Positions 1-10,396 are shown, numbered from the stretch's first letter. The stretch: DNA of 64,000 nt from Diplonema japonicum (GCA_964019335.1 OZ025697.1:248001-312000); one strand, 5' to 3'. Notes: a model not told the origin generated them from the letters alone. Program-made: numbers and translations.

Positions 1-497
1 TTAACTTTAACTTTCTTTTTTTTTTCTTTTTTTTTTCCCTTTTTCTTCAGAAGCTTCTTTTGTGTGAACACGGGGGAGTAACAAAATAAAAGAAATACAA
101 CAACCTCCCCCTTGGTTTCTTTTCTCTACCTTTTAGCGCACCGCCAGCTGACTGTATAAGTGTGTTCCTCTCTTACGAAAGAAAACAGAAAACAACGGGA
201 GAGAAGGGGAACGGAAAAAAAGAATACCAGAGACAGAAAGGAAAGGAGAAAAGGAAAAAAAAAAAAGAAAAAAAAAAGGAAAAACTATTCACAACTAGAC
301 GCTGATTTCTTTTTTTTTTTTTGATAGAGTGGAGGAAGTAGATAAGAAAGAAAAAGAAGAAGAAAAAAAAAACACCAAATCTTATACATGGCTTTTTTTT
401 TCCCCCTCCTCCCCTTCTTTTTTCTCCGAGGGCTTGGCTTGGGTCCGGGTCACCCAAAGGAAGCCTGGGTCTTCAGGCTACTTTGGATCTGAGATTG

Positions 498-546
<49 letters not shown>

Positions 547-548
547 AA
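1..548. other. Low-complexity DNA, no gene seen
   Basis: This stretch is dominated by A and T runs. The longest is an A run of more than 30 bases at about 501-548. Open frames here encode only poly-Lys or poly-Phe, so I call no gene. Confidence 0.6.
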
Positions 549-790
549 GTGCAAAGTTGGGTTTATAGAGTAGAGGCAGCTTGTCCGTTTACCCCTACTG
601 TAGGTGAAAACGGTTTGCACAAACAAAGGTGGGTATTCTATCGCCCTCACCGGCGTGAGAGGTCACCGGCTGAGACCTCACTGCAGGCTGGCGCCTCCCA
701 TCCGCGTCTCTGTCGACGCCTGCCACGTCTCGAGAGGCTTTTACAACTTCGTTGTAGAAGTGCCGGCTTGCACAAACAATCAGCCGATTT
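549..790. other. Structured GC-rich island, possible ncRNA or SINE-like unit
   Basis: A block of balanced base composition lies between a long A run on the left and a T run on the right. It contains a near-perfect hairpin at about 739-761 (10-bp stem, 3-base loop). It also contains an inverted GTGAGAGGTC / GAGACCTCAC pair and two copies of the 9-mer TGCACAAAC near 616 and 768. No tRNA-type A or B box and no convincing protein frame is visible. An ncRNA gene or a short retroelement would fit, but this is inference. Confidence 0.3.
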
Positions 791-1684
791 TTTTTTTTTT
801 TTTCTCGTACTATTTTGATAACTGATAAAGGCTGCTAAAGAACTGTCAGACTAGGTACTCGATTTCTTTTTTTTTTTTTTTTTTGTGCAAACTTTAGTAT
901 TTTAGACCCCACCCCTCCCCTTTAGCCTTCCTCTCTCAAGTGTTGTGCACCTGAGACATAGGCCCCACTTACGTTACAAAGGGGGGAATAAAAAAAAAAA
1001 AAAAACCCTTTTTGCTGTAAAGCAGGGCCCCCTGGTTTTTTTTTTTTTCAAAAGGTGCTACTCCTGCTTCGTGGTTGATAAGAGAAGAATTTCTGTTGAG
1101 CTTGACTAGCTTTATCCACCACAAGACTGGTTGCCTAGTTGAGAAGAAGCAGCTCGGCCAACTACTTAGCTGTTTCGGTTCAGTCGTGAGAGTGAAACCC
1201 AAATGAATAATAAAATGGAAGAAAAAACCTGCCGGTCTACCCTACCGAGAGGCCTGTGTAAAGTAAAGTAATGTCACTCATGCGTTGAAATTTTCAAATA
1301 GTAGAGAAAAGGACTGTTCGCACGAATCATCAAAAATAAGGGGGGGTTATAATTATGGTGTATGTGGCTTACTAGTGCCCAACCTTTAATCATCAGCTGT
1401 TTTATTATTATCTCTTATTTCTTCTAACCCAATCGAGAAAAAAAAAAACGGGAAAAAAAAAAAAAAAAAAATAGAAAACTGTAGAATTCAAACTACTTTG
1501 CACTACTTCTTATTTTTTTTTTCTTCTTCTTTTTTTTTTTCTTTTCCCCCTCTTAGTTCAGTGAAGGCACCCTCCCTTTTAAAACTTATACAAAAAAAAA
1601 AAGAGAAAAAAAAAGAGAAAAGGGAATGCCTTTTTGCACTGAAAGCCGCTTCCTGAAGGCAGTTTCAAAGATGCCAACCAAAGG

Positions 1685-1718
<34 letters not shown>

Positions 1719-1892
1719 AGTTTTCTTTTTTTTTTTCTTTTTTTTTTTTTGATTCATTTTCTTCTTGTTGCCATCCTTATCCAATTATTGATAATGGTAC
1801 TCTTTCTTGTTTTTTTTTTTTTCTTTTATATTAGATTTTCGCAAAGGAATAAAAAAAGGGGGGGGTGAAACAAAAAAATATAAGAGTTAAAA
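791..1892. other. Low-complexity intergenic DNA
   Basis: T and A runs alternate with short complex segments, the longest at about 1040-1210. I see no domain-bearing frame, tRNA or repeat family member in it. Confidence 0.5.
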
Positions 1893-2218
1893 TCTTTTAT
1901 TTCACTCTTCAGAAATTACTTCACGCACTGGGGGGGCCATTACTTCACGGCCTGTTTTCCGTGAAGTAATAGGGGGTTTCCGTTAAATAATATGCCTCGG
2001 TAGGCCAGTTTTTGCCTCGGTTCGGTTCCCAGTGGGGCTACTTTTTCCTCTCAGTTTGTCAATTTCCCCCCAGGTTCAGCTCAATTGGCCAACTTTTGCC
2101 TCGGCTCAGTTCCAAGTTGGACTACTTTTTCCTCCCAATTTGCCCATTTTTATGCCTAATTTTTCCACTCTCTAGGTTTCAAATGCCAAAGCAGCAGAAA
2201 GGGAGGCACGACTGGTAG

Positions 2219-3020
2219 GAAAGACTGCCTGTGAAGAGCCGCGCCAGGTACGAGAAGGCCTGGTCCGAGTTGGTGGAGAAGTCAGGGGTGAAGGCTCCAA
2301 CTGTCCTTCATATAGAGAAGTACGTGAAAAAGTTGAGGGAGGAAATCAGTCCCTCTTCTCTGTGAACCTACTTCAGCATGTTGAAGGCAGTCCACACGGC
2401 GAAGTACAAGACAAGCGAGGACGTTTGATGACCTAAAAAGGTTAATCAAAAGAGCTGAAGAACAACGCCAGAAGCCTGTAAAGAAGGCAAACATCTACAA
2501 GGGGCTCTACAGGTGAACTAAGCCTTCTTTTCATACCCCAGGGACCAGCTCAAGACGCCTTCAACGAGTACTGTGGCCGCCTGCCTGCTGAGGCAGAAGA
2601 GTATCTGTGGCACAAATCCCACCAAAATGGAAAAGGATACGTGCGTCAGAGGGAAGAAGCCAAACCCAAGCACATACACCTCGCACAGTCTGCGAAGGTC
2701 TTCAGTGGAAATCGATTTCTATCGCAGAAAGCTATATAAACAGATCAAAGCTGCTTGTGAAGACCATCGCGAACAAGATCCAGCCGCCAGCTACCGACAA
2801 CACATGCCCAACAATTACCAATGCTCAACCCACTACGTTTGGCTCCGAAGGTGCCACGTATAACATCCAAAACATCGCACCCGGAGTCATCATAAACATC
2901 AATAGCACATGCTCAGTAACCGCACCCAGGCCCCCGGAAGACAGACTCCTGCCTGCAACCCTGACAGCGACAGCTCCTAGTCAAAAAAGAAAAAGAAGAA
3001 AAAAAAGGCTTGTATTGTAA
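2219..3020 (+). pseudogene. Tyrosine recombinase relic (Crypton / DUF3504-like)
   Basis: The gene is broken by stops at about 2369 and 2426 and by frameshifts. Three pieces in different frames still read like this family. At 2235-2420 there is a SAM-like N-domain with RARYEKAWSELV, then a helix ending SPSSL, a stop, and TYFSMLKAVHTAKY. At 2550-2740 there is EYLWHKSHQNGKGYVRQ in one frame and YTSHSLRRSS in another, which contains the H-x-L-R-R arrangement of the catalytic core. At 2700-2770 there is WKSISIAESYI, which supplies the Trp/Tyr of the catalytic C-terminus. About 18 residues normally found between the HxxR and GGWKS segments appear deleted. No product can be active. The assignment comes from motif recognition by eye. 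Confidence 0.6.
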
Positions 3021-3112
3021 CCCCATGTAATTCTTGTAACCCTTGGTGTAACCCTTGTCACCCCTCGTTCGTGAAGTAATTTCAGAGTGTCGTGAAATAA
3101 AACAACTTACCT

Positions 3113-3171
3113 ACTGCCAAGTAATGCGTTACCGACCTCGAGGTAACGGTAAAGTCATTACTTGTTGGCAG
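3113..3171. repeat. Terminal palindrome of E1
   Basis: ACTGCC-AAGTAATG on the left pairs with CATTACTT-GTT-GGCAGT on the right, around a centre that is itself palindromic (TTACCG ACCTCGAGGT CGGTAA-like). A diverged version of the same stem-loop sits at the right end of the element at 36318-36820. Confidence 0.65.
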
Positions 3172-3185
3172 TAAATAGCTATTAG

Positions 3186-3989
3186 TAATCGGAGTGCTTA
3201 CAAGAGCACCCCTTAACCCTTAACGATCACTCTGGAGATGAACCGAAGGGAGGCGAGAGAGAGGGGAAAAGGAAACTTAGTCTGGTGCTTGTTCGGGTTG
3301 CAAAAGGACTTTTTTTCTTTTTTTTAGAACTTTCTTTTTTGTTAAGGTATACTATAGAATGAAAAAACGGCTCTGCCTGACCAGTGTGGCCCAGCTATCG
3401 CCTGGTAATCAGGCACTATGTGTTTTCAAAACACCTTCGTTAATAAGAAAATAAAATAAAAAAAAAGAGACCACCCCATATTGTTTTACAAAAAAGAAGA
3501 GGAAGCAAAAAAAAACCCCCCCAGAATGACTACTCTCAAAAAAAATAGAATGATGGGAAAGGGGGGGGGGGGGGGGGAGTGTTTTCCCAGAAGGAATAGG
3601 GAGGGTGGGGGAATAGAAAGGGGAGGGAGAGTGGGGGAGGGGGGAAAAAAAACAAATAAGAATAGAAACGTAGAACATTTCGAATCAATATGGTTCTTTC
3701 ATTCATTCCTTTGATCTTTTTTTTTTTTTTTTTTCCCCTCTCTTTTTTTTTTGTTCTTTCCTTCTCCTGTGTTCATCAGTTTAAATAAATAAATAAATAA
3801 AGTTTACACCTTGACCTGACTTAGCTTGGTTCAAAAACGCAACACTCCATTCGAGAGAAACTCAGCAGAAGTGGTCGATTTTTCAAGAAAGTCAGTAGGG
3901 GCACAGTGGTCTAGAATCTCCTTTATTTTTGTTTCTCCCTTTTTTTCCCTTTCTTTGAATAACTTAGCTGGAACATAGTAGTGTTTTTT

Positions 3990-4021
<32 letters not shown>

Positions 4022-4058
4022 GCTTTCTGTGCCTCGTATCTCTAAAGTGTCCAAAAAG

Positions 4059-4091
<33 letters not shown>

Positions 4092-4157
4092 GATCTTGCA
4101 ATATAATAATCAAGGGGGTAAAACTTTTTTTTTCTTTAATCACGGGGGAAGAACAAA
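3186..4157. other. Intergenic, low complexity
   Basis: There are G, A and T runs and a (TAAA)5 microsatellite near 3783-3800. Two telomere-like CCCTTAA units at about 3209-3224 are isolated. I see no gene. Confidence 0.5.
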
Positions 4158-4175
4158 ATAATAACTATTTATTTA

Positions 4176-4314
4176 GTGAATATAAGATCCTATGATTTCA
4201 CGCGTGGTGGCAGTGGTTTTGACGAGTGAGGTAATATCGCGAGCGAAGCGAGTGTTATAACGTTTAACGAGTCAAAACTGCCACCACAAGTGAAATCATC
4301 AATCTTATATTCAC
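4176..4314. repeat. Foldback inverted repeat, about 139 bp
   Basis: The arms GTGAATATAAGAT, ATGATTTCAC, GTGGTGGCAGT and TTTTGAC recur in reverse complement on the other side. The centre is the near-palindrome GCGAGCGAAGCGAGTG. Single-stranded DNA or RNA from here would form a long hairpin. Confidence 0.75.
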
Positions 4315-4630
4315 AAATACGATATTTTATTTAACGACAGCAAAATTTGAGTGGGTGGGAGGTACAGGTGGTACCAATTACAACAGGTGTCGGATATGTG
4401 CCTCGGTAGTGCACAGAACAGAATCCTCTTCTTTCGGACGGGCCTTTCTTTTCCTTCCGAAAATTATGAAACACACAAAAGCGTGGAAGGGGGTGGACCC
4501 TGCTGCGTCCGCCTCTTGTGCAGTCGGGTTCTTGCCTATCCCAAAGGAACCTTGGTAGGAATTTTTGGAGGGTTTTGCTTAAATTAGGCCCAGGAGTGAA
4601 ATAATATTTCTTATTTTAACGCTAAAGTCA

Positions 4631-4663
4631 GGAGTGAAATAAGTGAATTCTTATTTTCACTCC
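4631..4663. repeat. 33-bp palindrome
   Basis: GGAGTGAAATAAG is followed by a 7-base centre containing GAATTC and then by the reverse complement with one extra T. It has the same AGTGAAATAA motif style as the E1/E2 ends. Confidence 0.7.
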
Positions 4664-4694
4664 CACCCATGAAAATTTTGGTGGAGTTAAATAA

Positions 4695-5427
4695 AAAAAA
4701 TAAAAAAATAAAAAAAGAATAGACTTTGCAAGAGGATTTTTTTTTTTTTGTACTTCTTTTTAAAAACCAATTGTTTTACGGTGGGGGTGCTATTTTTTTT
4801 TTTCTTTTTTTCTTTTTTTTCCCCTGAAGCGATGATTTTTTTCAAAGCTCATCCAAATGGCCCAAATGTTATGTTTGGGAAAAAGGCAAGTTGTTTTACA
4901 TGCGTTGTTCGTAAATTGTAAAAACAATTGATGATAAAAGTATTGAATTGAGTCACTATTTCCGTGAGTTGTCTCGTAGACACTAGAAAAGGCACTTTTT
5001 TTTTTCTTTCTTTCTTTCTTGAAAATCTTTGTTCTTCTTTTTGTTCTCACGTTAGTTTCCTAAAATTGTGAAGCGATTTTAGAAGAAAAAAATTTTTTTT
5101 TAATATAATTCTCTTTTTTTTTTTTTTTGCGCATTCCTGAAAAAAAAAATTAAGTTCCTTTTTTTTTCTTTCCTCAGCCCTTCCCCCCCTCCCCCCCCCC
5201 CCCCCCCCCTCAAAAAAAAAGCACACGAACATAAAAAAAAAGGTAGCACTCGATAAAGAGGGTGGAGAGGATAAAAAAAAAAATTACTAAACCCCCCTCT
5301 AACCGACCGGGGACTTCCCCCCTTTTTTTTTTTCCCCTAAATTAAAAAAAAAAAAAAAAAAACATATATCAACCCGGGGTCAGCAGAGAAAAGGCTTAAA
5401 AAAAAAAAAAAAATAACATTTTCTTCT
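4695..5427. other. Intergenic, homopolymer-rich
   Basis: This segment holds T runs, a C run of about 19 at 5192-5210 and A runs. No protein frame other than poly-Lys/Phe is present. It forms the region downstream of the membrane protein gene. Confidence 0.5.
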
Positions 5428-8400
5428 TCAAACAGGGACAACATTTATAGGAGGTGGTGTTGGGCCGCTACTCGACTGAGATGCCCGTTTACCCCTACCA
5501 GGATTAACGTGCATATTTGGAAGTTTCAAATTCGAAAAATCGGTGGGTGAAGAAACAGCAGGGACAGAGTTGCGGTGTGTGGCTAGACGAGGCGACATAG
5601 CTGAGGCTCGCGGGGCACCTCTACGAGGGTGCGCGTACCACGACTGTGCTTTTCTCTTTGGCGGCATTTCTGACATATCTTCTGATGTCTCGCTCATGTA
5701 CAGCAGACTCGTGTCGCCGTCCTCTAGCAAAGGTTCGTTAAGAGAATTTGAGTTCGACATTGGGTACATAGGCTTCCCGTTCGGTGAGATAGCTGCGTCT
5801 TTGACCAACCCTGCCCAGGACAGATTACCTTCGTTTCTCGAATCGTGAACGTCCTGAACCATCTCCTCCCAGAATCGATCCGGGGAAATGGGTTGTTCCT
5901 CAAGAGAAGCTTCCCCCCCTGTCTCTATCATGGGGGGTTTCTTCCTAGGCGATTTCAACGGGATCTCTATGTCATCGCTGAAAATTTTGTCGATTTCACC
6001 CCATTCCTCGATTTGAAGCTTCCTCCTCCTCCCGGTCCATATTAGGAACATGAAACACGCGGCGTCGATCACAGCCTTAATCACAACCAGCAACACCGCG
6101 ATCATAAGCAAAACAGCACCGATTTGCATGGTGAAGTGTGTAGTCGGTTCACCAACGTGAAATGACACCCCGATGAGACCGAAACCAATGCCTTGCAAGA
6201 TCAGCCTTCCCACTGTAATCCATGTGTCTCTGTACTTCACATACGGCTTTACAATAAGAGTTAAAATTCCAGCTGCGCATGATAGAGCGCCTAATGCGAA
6301 ACGCAGGTTTCCACATCCTGGGAGGGATCTCGGTCGGAACGCTGCCATTAGTGCGAATAGTAAGCACATGACGAAGTCCACAGCCACGAAGTAGATGCAG
6401 GCCTCGGCCCATCCGCGGACCACTATAGAGTATCTCTTTGCGAAGCGAGTGCTTCGTTCCGTGCTGACCCACTCGCCGGCGCCTAAAAAGAAAATCTTGA
6501 TCTTCCCGCTCGAGATGTTGTCGTTGCCGTCCTTCTCGAGCCGGTACCGCGCCTTTTCAGGTATGTTGTTCAATAGCAGCCTTGTGATGTACCCTGTGAA
6601 CACGATTTGAAGAGCAAGAACAACACCGCCTATTACACCATGCGAAACCTTCCCACGAGGGTAGAACATCATCGCGGCACTGCACACAGCGGTGCCTTGA
6701 AACAGAACCATGACAACAAGGATCGACGCGGACGGGAAAAGCAGCAAGGCCTGCGTCACAATGATGGTGTGTGGTGTCTCGATGAACGGTCGCGCGGCAG
6801 CAAGGTGGAGGAGGATCTTCGCGAAGAGAAGTTGTATGAGAAACACACCCAACGCAATAACAGGGTTGAGGACAACGGCCCCCATGCATTCCCTCCCGTC
6901 GATGACGCCCAGTGTAGGGTGGAGCATCCATGTGAGGGGTGGGTCATCTTCATCCCCGCAGTCCAAACCCACTAAGAAGGTGATTGTTTGAGCTTGCATG
7001 GCCGCTGGTCCTCCCAAGAGTGTCGCTGTGCCTGCGGAAAATTTTACCCCCGTTTGCCAGCCGCTCTCCTCCACCTTGACGGTGACCTGGGTTTTCTCCC
7101 CCTCCAGCTGTACTTTTACGTAGTACCCCGTCTTCGCCTTTACTGCGTCCATCGTCATTTCCAGCACTAATATCTCGTTCTTCTTCACATGGTACCCCGC
7201 ATCGCCCCCCACCTTCACCACAAGTGTCGTCGCGTCGTGGCTCACATAGGTGATATGTGCCTCCGTTCCTAGAACCTTGAACGGCGGCGCCCTTGTGCCC
7301 CACGGTTGGAACTCCACGTACTGCGGGTTCATGAGGGTGATGGTGTACACCAGGCCATCTCTCACGTCTGTCTCGTCCACCTTCGCAGGGCCGTGCCATG
7401 ACACCTGTACCACCACATCGAGCACAGCATGCGGCGGCACCGGCGTAGGGGGCGCGGCAGTTGCGGGTGGCATTGTTTGTCCCGCTGGTAGGTCCGTCGG
7501 TGGCGAGGCTGTCATCCATGGAGAAGCTGTTGTCCACGGCGAAGCTGTGGCCCATGGTGAATCTGTGACCGGCGAAACAGGACCCGACGGCGACGCCGTT
7601 TCTTTTGGGGTCCCCGGGGACGCTGTCACGGGCACATTCGGCGGCGACGTAGGAGGTGCCGTTGGCGATGCAGGCGAAGGTGTCGGTGCCGTGGTCTTAG
7701 GGACGAAAGTCGGCGGCACTAGAGGCGCCTTTGTGTCAGGCGGCATGGTAGGAGGCGCTGTTGGGGGCGAGGTGGGGGGCACGGTTTGAGGCGGCAAGGT
7801 AGGCGGCGCTGTGGGGGGCACGGTTTGAGGCGACACAGTAGGCGGCGCTGCTGGCGGTGCCGTGTCAGGCGCCGTGGTGGGCGGCGCGGTTGGCGGTGCC
7901 GTGGGGGGCACGGTTTGAGGCGCATCGGTTGGGGGCGCGGTGGGCGGTGCCGCAGGCACCGCCGTAGCCGGTGCATCCGTAGCTGGCGCTGTCGTAGGAA
8001 CCGCGGTTACCGGCACTGTGGTGGGAGGGGCCGTTGGCTGCGCCGTAGACGGGGCGGTAGTAACTGGTGCCTGCGTAGGGATAGCAGTAAGCGGAACGGC
8101 TGTTTGCGGCGCATCAGTAGCAGGAGGGTTCGTGTCCGGCACATCAGTGGGAAGACAATCTGTCGTCATGCACAAGCAGATCCTCGCCGTCGGATCAGAA
8201 CTGCAGCTCGGGTTGGACCCTGGCGTAGACAATGTATACACGTTGTACCACACATCGTTGTTGCTGTTGGGAAGGAAGTAACACGCAGGGGGGTACAGCC
8301 CTTCGTTGAGCTCTGGAGACACGTTCTTTCCCATGATGAGCTTGCCTGTCGCCTCAGCTGCCTTCTTACAGTCATCCACGCTACGTGCTGTTGTAGGGTT

Positions 8401-8520
8401 TGGAAACTTGGTGCTTGCAGCACAGCTCGATGCGGTAGACTCTAAGAAGTACTGGCACACCGCCTTTGCTGGCTGCGCACAGCATATTGCCAGCAGTATA
8501 ACCAGCGTTTTTCTTTCCAT
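5428..8520 (-). CDS. Mucin-stalk multi-pass membrane protein
   Basis: This is one exon of 1030 aa starting at the ATG at 8520. An upstream in-frame TTG is not needed. Residues 1-21 form a signal peptide ending near PAKA, followed by a Cys-rich segment of about 110 aa. Residues of about 130-360 are a Pro/Thr/Ala-rich stalk of degenerate APPTAPPT-like repeats, expected to be O-glycosylated. Residues of about 365-520 form a beta-rich domain containing YHVKKNEILVLEM, which resembles an Ig-like repeat common in protist and algal surface proteins. About seven to eight membrane spans follow between about 555 and 860, then a charged Ser/Pro-rich cytoplasmic tail of 170 aa. The architecture suggests a surface receptor or adhesion molecule. 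I do not recognise the transmembrane family, and no ligand can be inferred. Confidence 0.85.
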   Translation of the reverse strand: MERKTLVILLAICCAQPAKAVCQYFLESTASSCAASTKFPNPTTARSVDDCKKAAEATGKLIMGKNVSPELNEGLYPPACYFLPNSNNDVWYNVYTLSTPGSNPSCSSDPTARICLCMTTDCLPTDVPDTNPPATDAPQTAVPLTAIPTQAPVTTAPSTAQPTAPPTTVPVTAVPTTAPATDAPATAVPAAPPTAPPTDAPQTVPPTAPPTAPPTTAPDTAPPAAPPTVSPQTVPPTAPPTLPPQTVPPTSPPTAPPTMPPDTKAPLVPPTFVPKTTAPTPSPASPTAPPTSPPNVPVTASPGTPKETASPSGPVSPVTDSPWATASPWTTASPWMTASPPTDLPAGQTMPPATAAPPTPVPPHAVLDVVVQVSWHGPAKVDETDVRDGLVYTITLMNPQYVEFQPWGTRAPPFKVLGTEAHITYVSHDATTLVVKVGGDAGYHVKKNEILVLEMTMDAVKAKTGYYVKVQLEGEKTQVTVKVEESGWQTGVKFSAGTATLLGGPAAMQAQTITFLVGLDCGDEDDPPLTWMLHPTLGVIDGRECMGAVVLNPVIALGVFLIQLLFAKILLHLAAARPFIETPHTIIVTQALLLFPSASILVVMVLFQGTAVCSAAMMFYPRGKVSHGVIGGVVLALQIVFTGYITRLLLNNIPEKARYRLEKDGNDNISSGKIKIFFLGAGEWVSTERSTRFAKRYSIVVRGWAEACIYFVAVDFVMCLLFALMAAFRPRSLPGCGNLRFALGALSCAAGILTLIVKPYVKYRDTWITVGRLILQGIGFGLIGVSFHVGEPTTHFTMQIGAVLLMIAVLLVVIKAVIDAACFMFLIWTGRRRKLQIEEWGEIDKIFSDDIEIPLKSPRKKPPMIETGGEASLEEQPISPDRFWEEMVQDVHDSRNEGNLSWAGLVKDAAISPNGKPMYPMSNSNSLNEPLLEDGDTSLLYMSETSEDMSEMPPKRKAQSWYAHPRRGAPRASAMSPRLATHRNSVPAVSSPTDFSNLKLPNMHVNPGRGKRASQSSSGPTPPPINVVPV

Positions 8521-8606
8521 TATGTGCAAATAGGTTTGCTCGAATCAAGAGGTGGGGAGGGATTCCGAAATTAACGGTTCAGGATTGGGAACAGGTGTAT
8601 GGAAAT

Positions 8607-8641
<35 letters not shown>

Positions 8642-9295
8642 AATGAGAGGGAGACGTGAAATCCGAATTTATATTTGCTAATATTTATACGTTTGTCATT
8701 TCTTCTCTTTTTTTTTTTTTTTTTTTTGTTCTTCGTTTGTATAGTTGTGTCGGTTTTTTTTTTGGTTTTTTTTTTCTTTTTTGTTTCCCGTCCTATGTGT
8801 GTGTTGTTTATTATTATTATTATTCGCCAAAAGAATGGAGCAATATAGAAATGATATTTTTAGATGTATGGGGGGAAAAAAAGGGGGGGGGAAGAAAATA
8901 AAGGTCGGGGGATAAATAGGAAACCCCGAATAAACTTCCAGGTTTGGAAAAAGAGGGAAATTTATTTCGTACTAGGTTTTCTTTTTTTTTCTTTTTTTGT
9001 TATAATGGCGCGATTCTAGTGGTACATACCCCCCCCCCCCCCCCTCCCCTCCCCCTTAGTTTTTTTTTTTAAATAGCAGGAAAGTTGAGTTCCCATGTGT
9101 TTATGTGTAAAAGAAAGAAAATAAAAAAAAAAATACCGCGATAAAAAGAATCATATTGTATTGGAACTCACTGATGCCCCCCCCGCCCCTCCCTTTTTTT
9201 TCCCCCGAAGAGATGACTCTCTCCTCTATTGGGAAAGTATCGGAAAGAAAACAATCAAAATTACCCCCCCAAAAAAAACACTTTTAAAGCACCCA
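8521..9295. other. Intergenic, homopolymer-rich
   Basis: It holds A, T, C and G runs and a short (TTA)n near 8809-8824. I see no gene. Confidence 0.5.
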
Positions 9296-10316
9296 TCATG
9301 TAACATGTGCAACCGCGCGTGATAAAATGCAGTGCGGGGGCCAAGTATGCAGCGAAGAAGGCGGGCTTCCCTTGTTCTGGTCAGGAGCTAGTACCGAACG
9401 AATCGCCCAGTCAAGTATGTCGAAATCGCCTACGCAATACAGGTGTACACAGTGCAATCCCATTTTCCCCCCAAGCCCCGCATCCAAAGTGCGATAAGGG
9501 TTCTGTCAGTATATTTTTTTTTTCCCTTTTTTTTTTTTTTTTTTTAATTCATACCTCTTTACCATATTTTTGCCGGTACGCCTCCTTTGCAGATTCCTCG
9601 GTCAATTGACAAATCTTTTTTTTTTTTTTTTTTTTTTTTTTCCCACACACCTCCAATGGGGGAACAGGGTTGTTCAACCGAAGATGTTCAGCCCGCTCCC
9701 ACACGGCATAAGGCAGCACCCCCATGTCCAGCCCTCGGAACGGGGACTCTCCCAACAAAGAAGACTCGAATTCTATCAATTGATTCAAAAACCCTTTGTT
9801 GGGATGTGCGACAGGCCTCCTGCGCTTCACATGGACGTACGCCTCCTTCAGAGGGATGCGATGATCCGCCATAAGGAAGGCAATGGTGACGCAGGAAACA
9901 CGAGAAACTCCAGCCCGGCAGTGGACAAAAACCTTCCCGCCAGAGGACCGGGCAGCTCTGATGTGATCGAAGGCGGTAGAGAAATTTTGCGAAATGCTCG
10001 TGTGCGGGGTGTCGCTGACCTGGATCTGCTTGCAGTCGAAAGATCTCCGTACATTATCCGGAAGCTTCTCCCTCGTCAGGCTCAGCACATGGGTGATTTT
10101 GTATTTATCAAGAAGTTCCTTCTCTCTAGCAAACGCCAGGTTCCCGTAGAAGTAAAAATCATTCAGTTTGCACGCGCACGGTGATAAATCGATCAGCGCG
10201 TCTGTCTCGATAGGAATCCATATGTCCGGCCACAAAAACTTATGAGGAGGGTATTCCTTCCCCGCTACTCTTTCAACCAGTTTTTCACCCAGTAGTGACC
10301 GTTGCTGAACTTCCAT
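9296..10316 (-). CDS. Dual-specificity protein phosphatase
   Basis: The start is the ATG at 10316. The main exon (10316-9651) encodes a complete DSP domain. The P-loop Cys and Arg lie in VHCRAGVSR at about residue 130, and a general-acid Asp lies in VSDTPHTSI near residue 98. A short intron at 9615-9650 (36 bp, GTGTG...A-run...AG) is frame-neutral. Reading on gives a stop after KYGKEV. A GTATGA...CTGACAG intron at 9503-9554 instead joins in frame to 68 more residues ending HVT at 9296. I prefer that model (310 aa), but the C-terminus is uncertain. The substrate is unknown. Only 80 bp separate its ATG from the stop of the upstream FRA10AC1 gene. Confidence 0.85.
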
Positions 10317-10396
10317 GGGGGAAAAATCCGACCCCCCCCCCCCCCCTTCCTGGATAATGGATAAAGGCGGGGGGGGAAAAAAAAAGAAAAAAAACT
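10317..10396 (-). promoter_or_regulatory. 80-bp intercistronic spacer with pyrimidine tract and AG
   Basis: Read on the minus strand, the FRA10AC1 stop is followed by about 30 bases of T then C. About 15 bases later there is a CAG, then a G run, then the phosphatase ATG. This layout matches a trans-splice acceptor between co-transcribed genes. It could equally be an ordinary terminator and leader. No spliced leader is known for this organism. Confidence 0.3.

Larger units (their letters stand above)
1893..3185 (+). mobile_element. Decayed Crypton-like tyrosine recombinase element (E1)
   Basis: Both ends match those of the element at 36318-36820. The left end starts TTATTTCACTCTTC and the right end stops TAAATAGCTATT. 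The left subterminal region carries three copies of the 10-mer GTGAAGTAAT in both orientations, at 1915-1924, 1939-1948 and 1961-1970, and a fourth copy lies at 3071-3080. The right end is a long palindrome at 3113-3171. The interior holds a broken tyrosine recombinase gene. Autonomous Cryptons encode a tyrosine recombinase and usually lack terminal inverted repeats, so the palindromic ends are notable. The exact borders are estimated from the comparison, and I see no clear target duplication. Confidence 0.6.
4158..4694 (-). mobile_element. Non-autonomous element of the E1 family, reverse orientation (E3)
   Basis: Its left end, AATAACTATTTA, is the reverse complement of the E1/E2 right end. 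Its right end, GAGTTAAATAA, is the reverse complement of the TTATTTMACTC-type left end. It contains a long foldback (4176-4314) and a 33-bp palindrome (4631-4663) built on GGAGTGAAATAAG. No recombinase coding remains. Membership in the family rests on short terminal matches and shared motif style, so it is less certain than for E1 and E2. Confidence 0.4.

Noticed and set aside
3209-3224. Telomere-like CCCTTAA units
   Set aside because: Only two units are present, embedded in ordinary sequence.
4351-4587. Plus-strand frame within E3
   Set aside because: It overlaps repeat-derived sequence and shows no domain or family resemblance.
5543-8445. Long plus-strand frames opposite the mucin-stalk gene
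   Set aside because: They arise from the GC-rich Pro/Thr repeat read antisense. The minus frame has a signal peptide, membrane spans and an uninterrupted 1030 codons.
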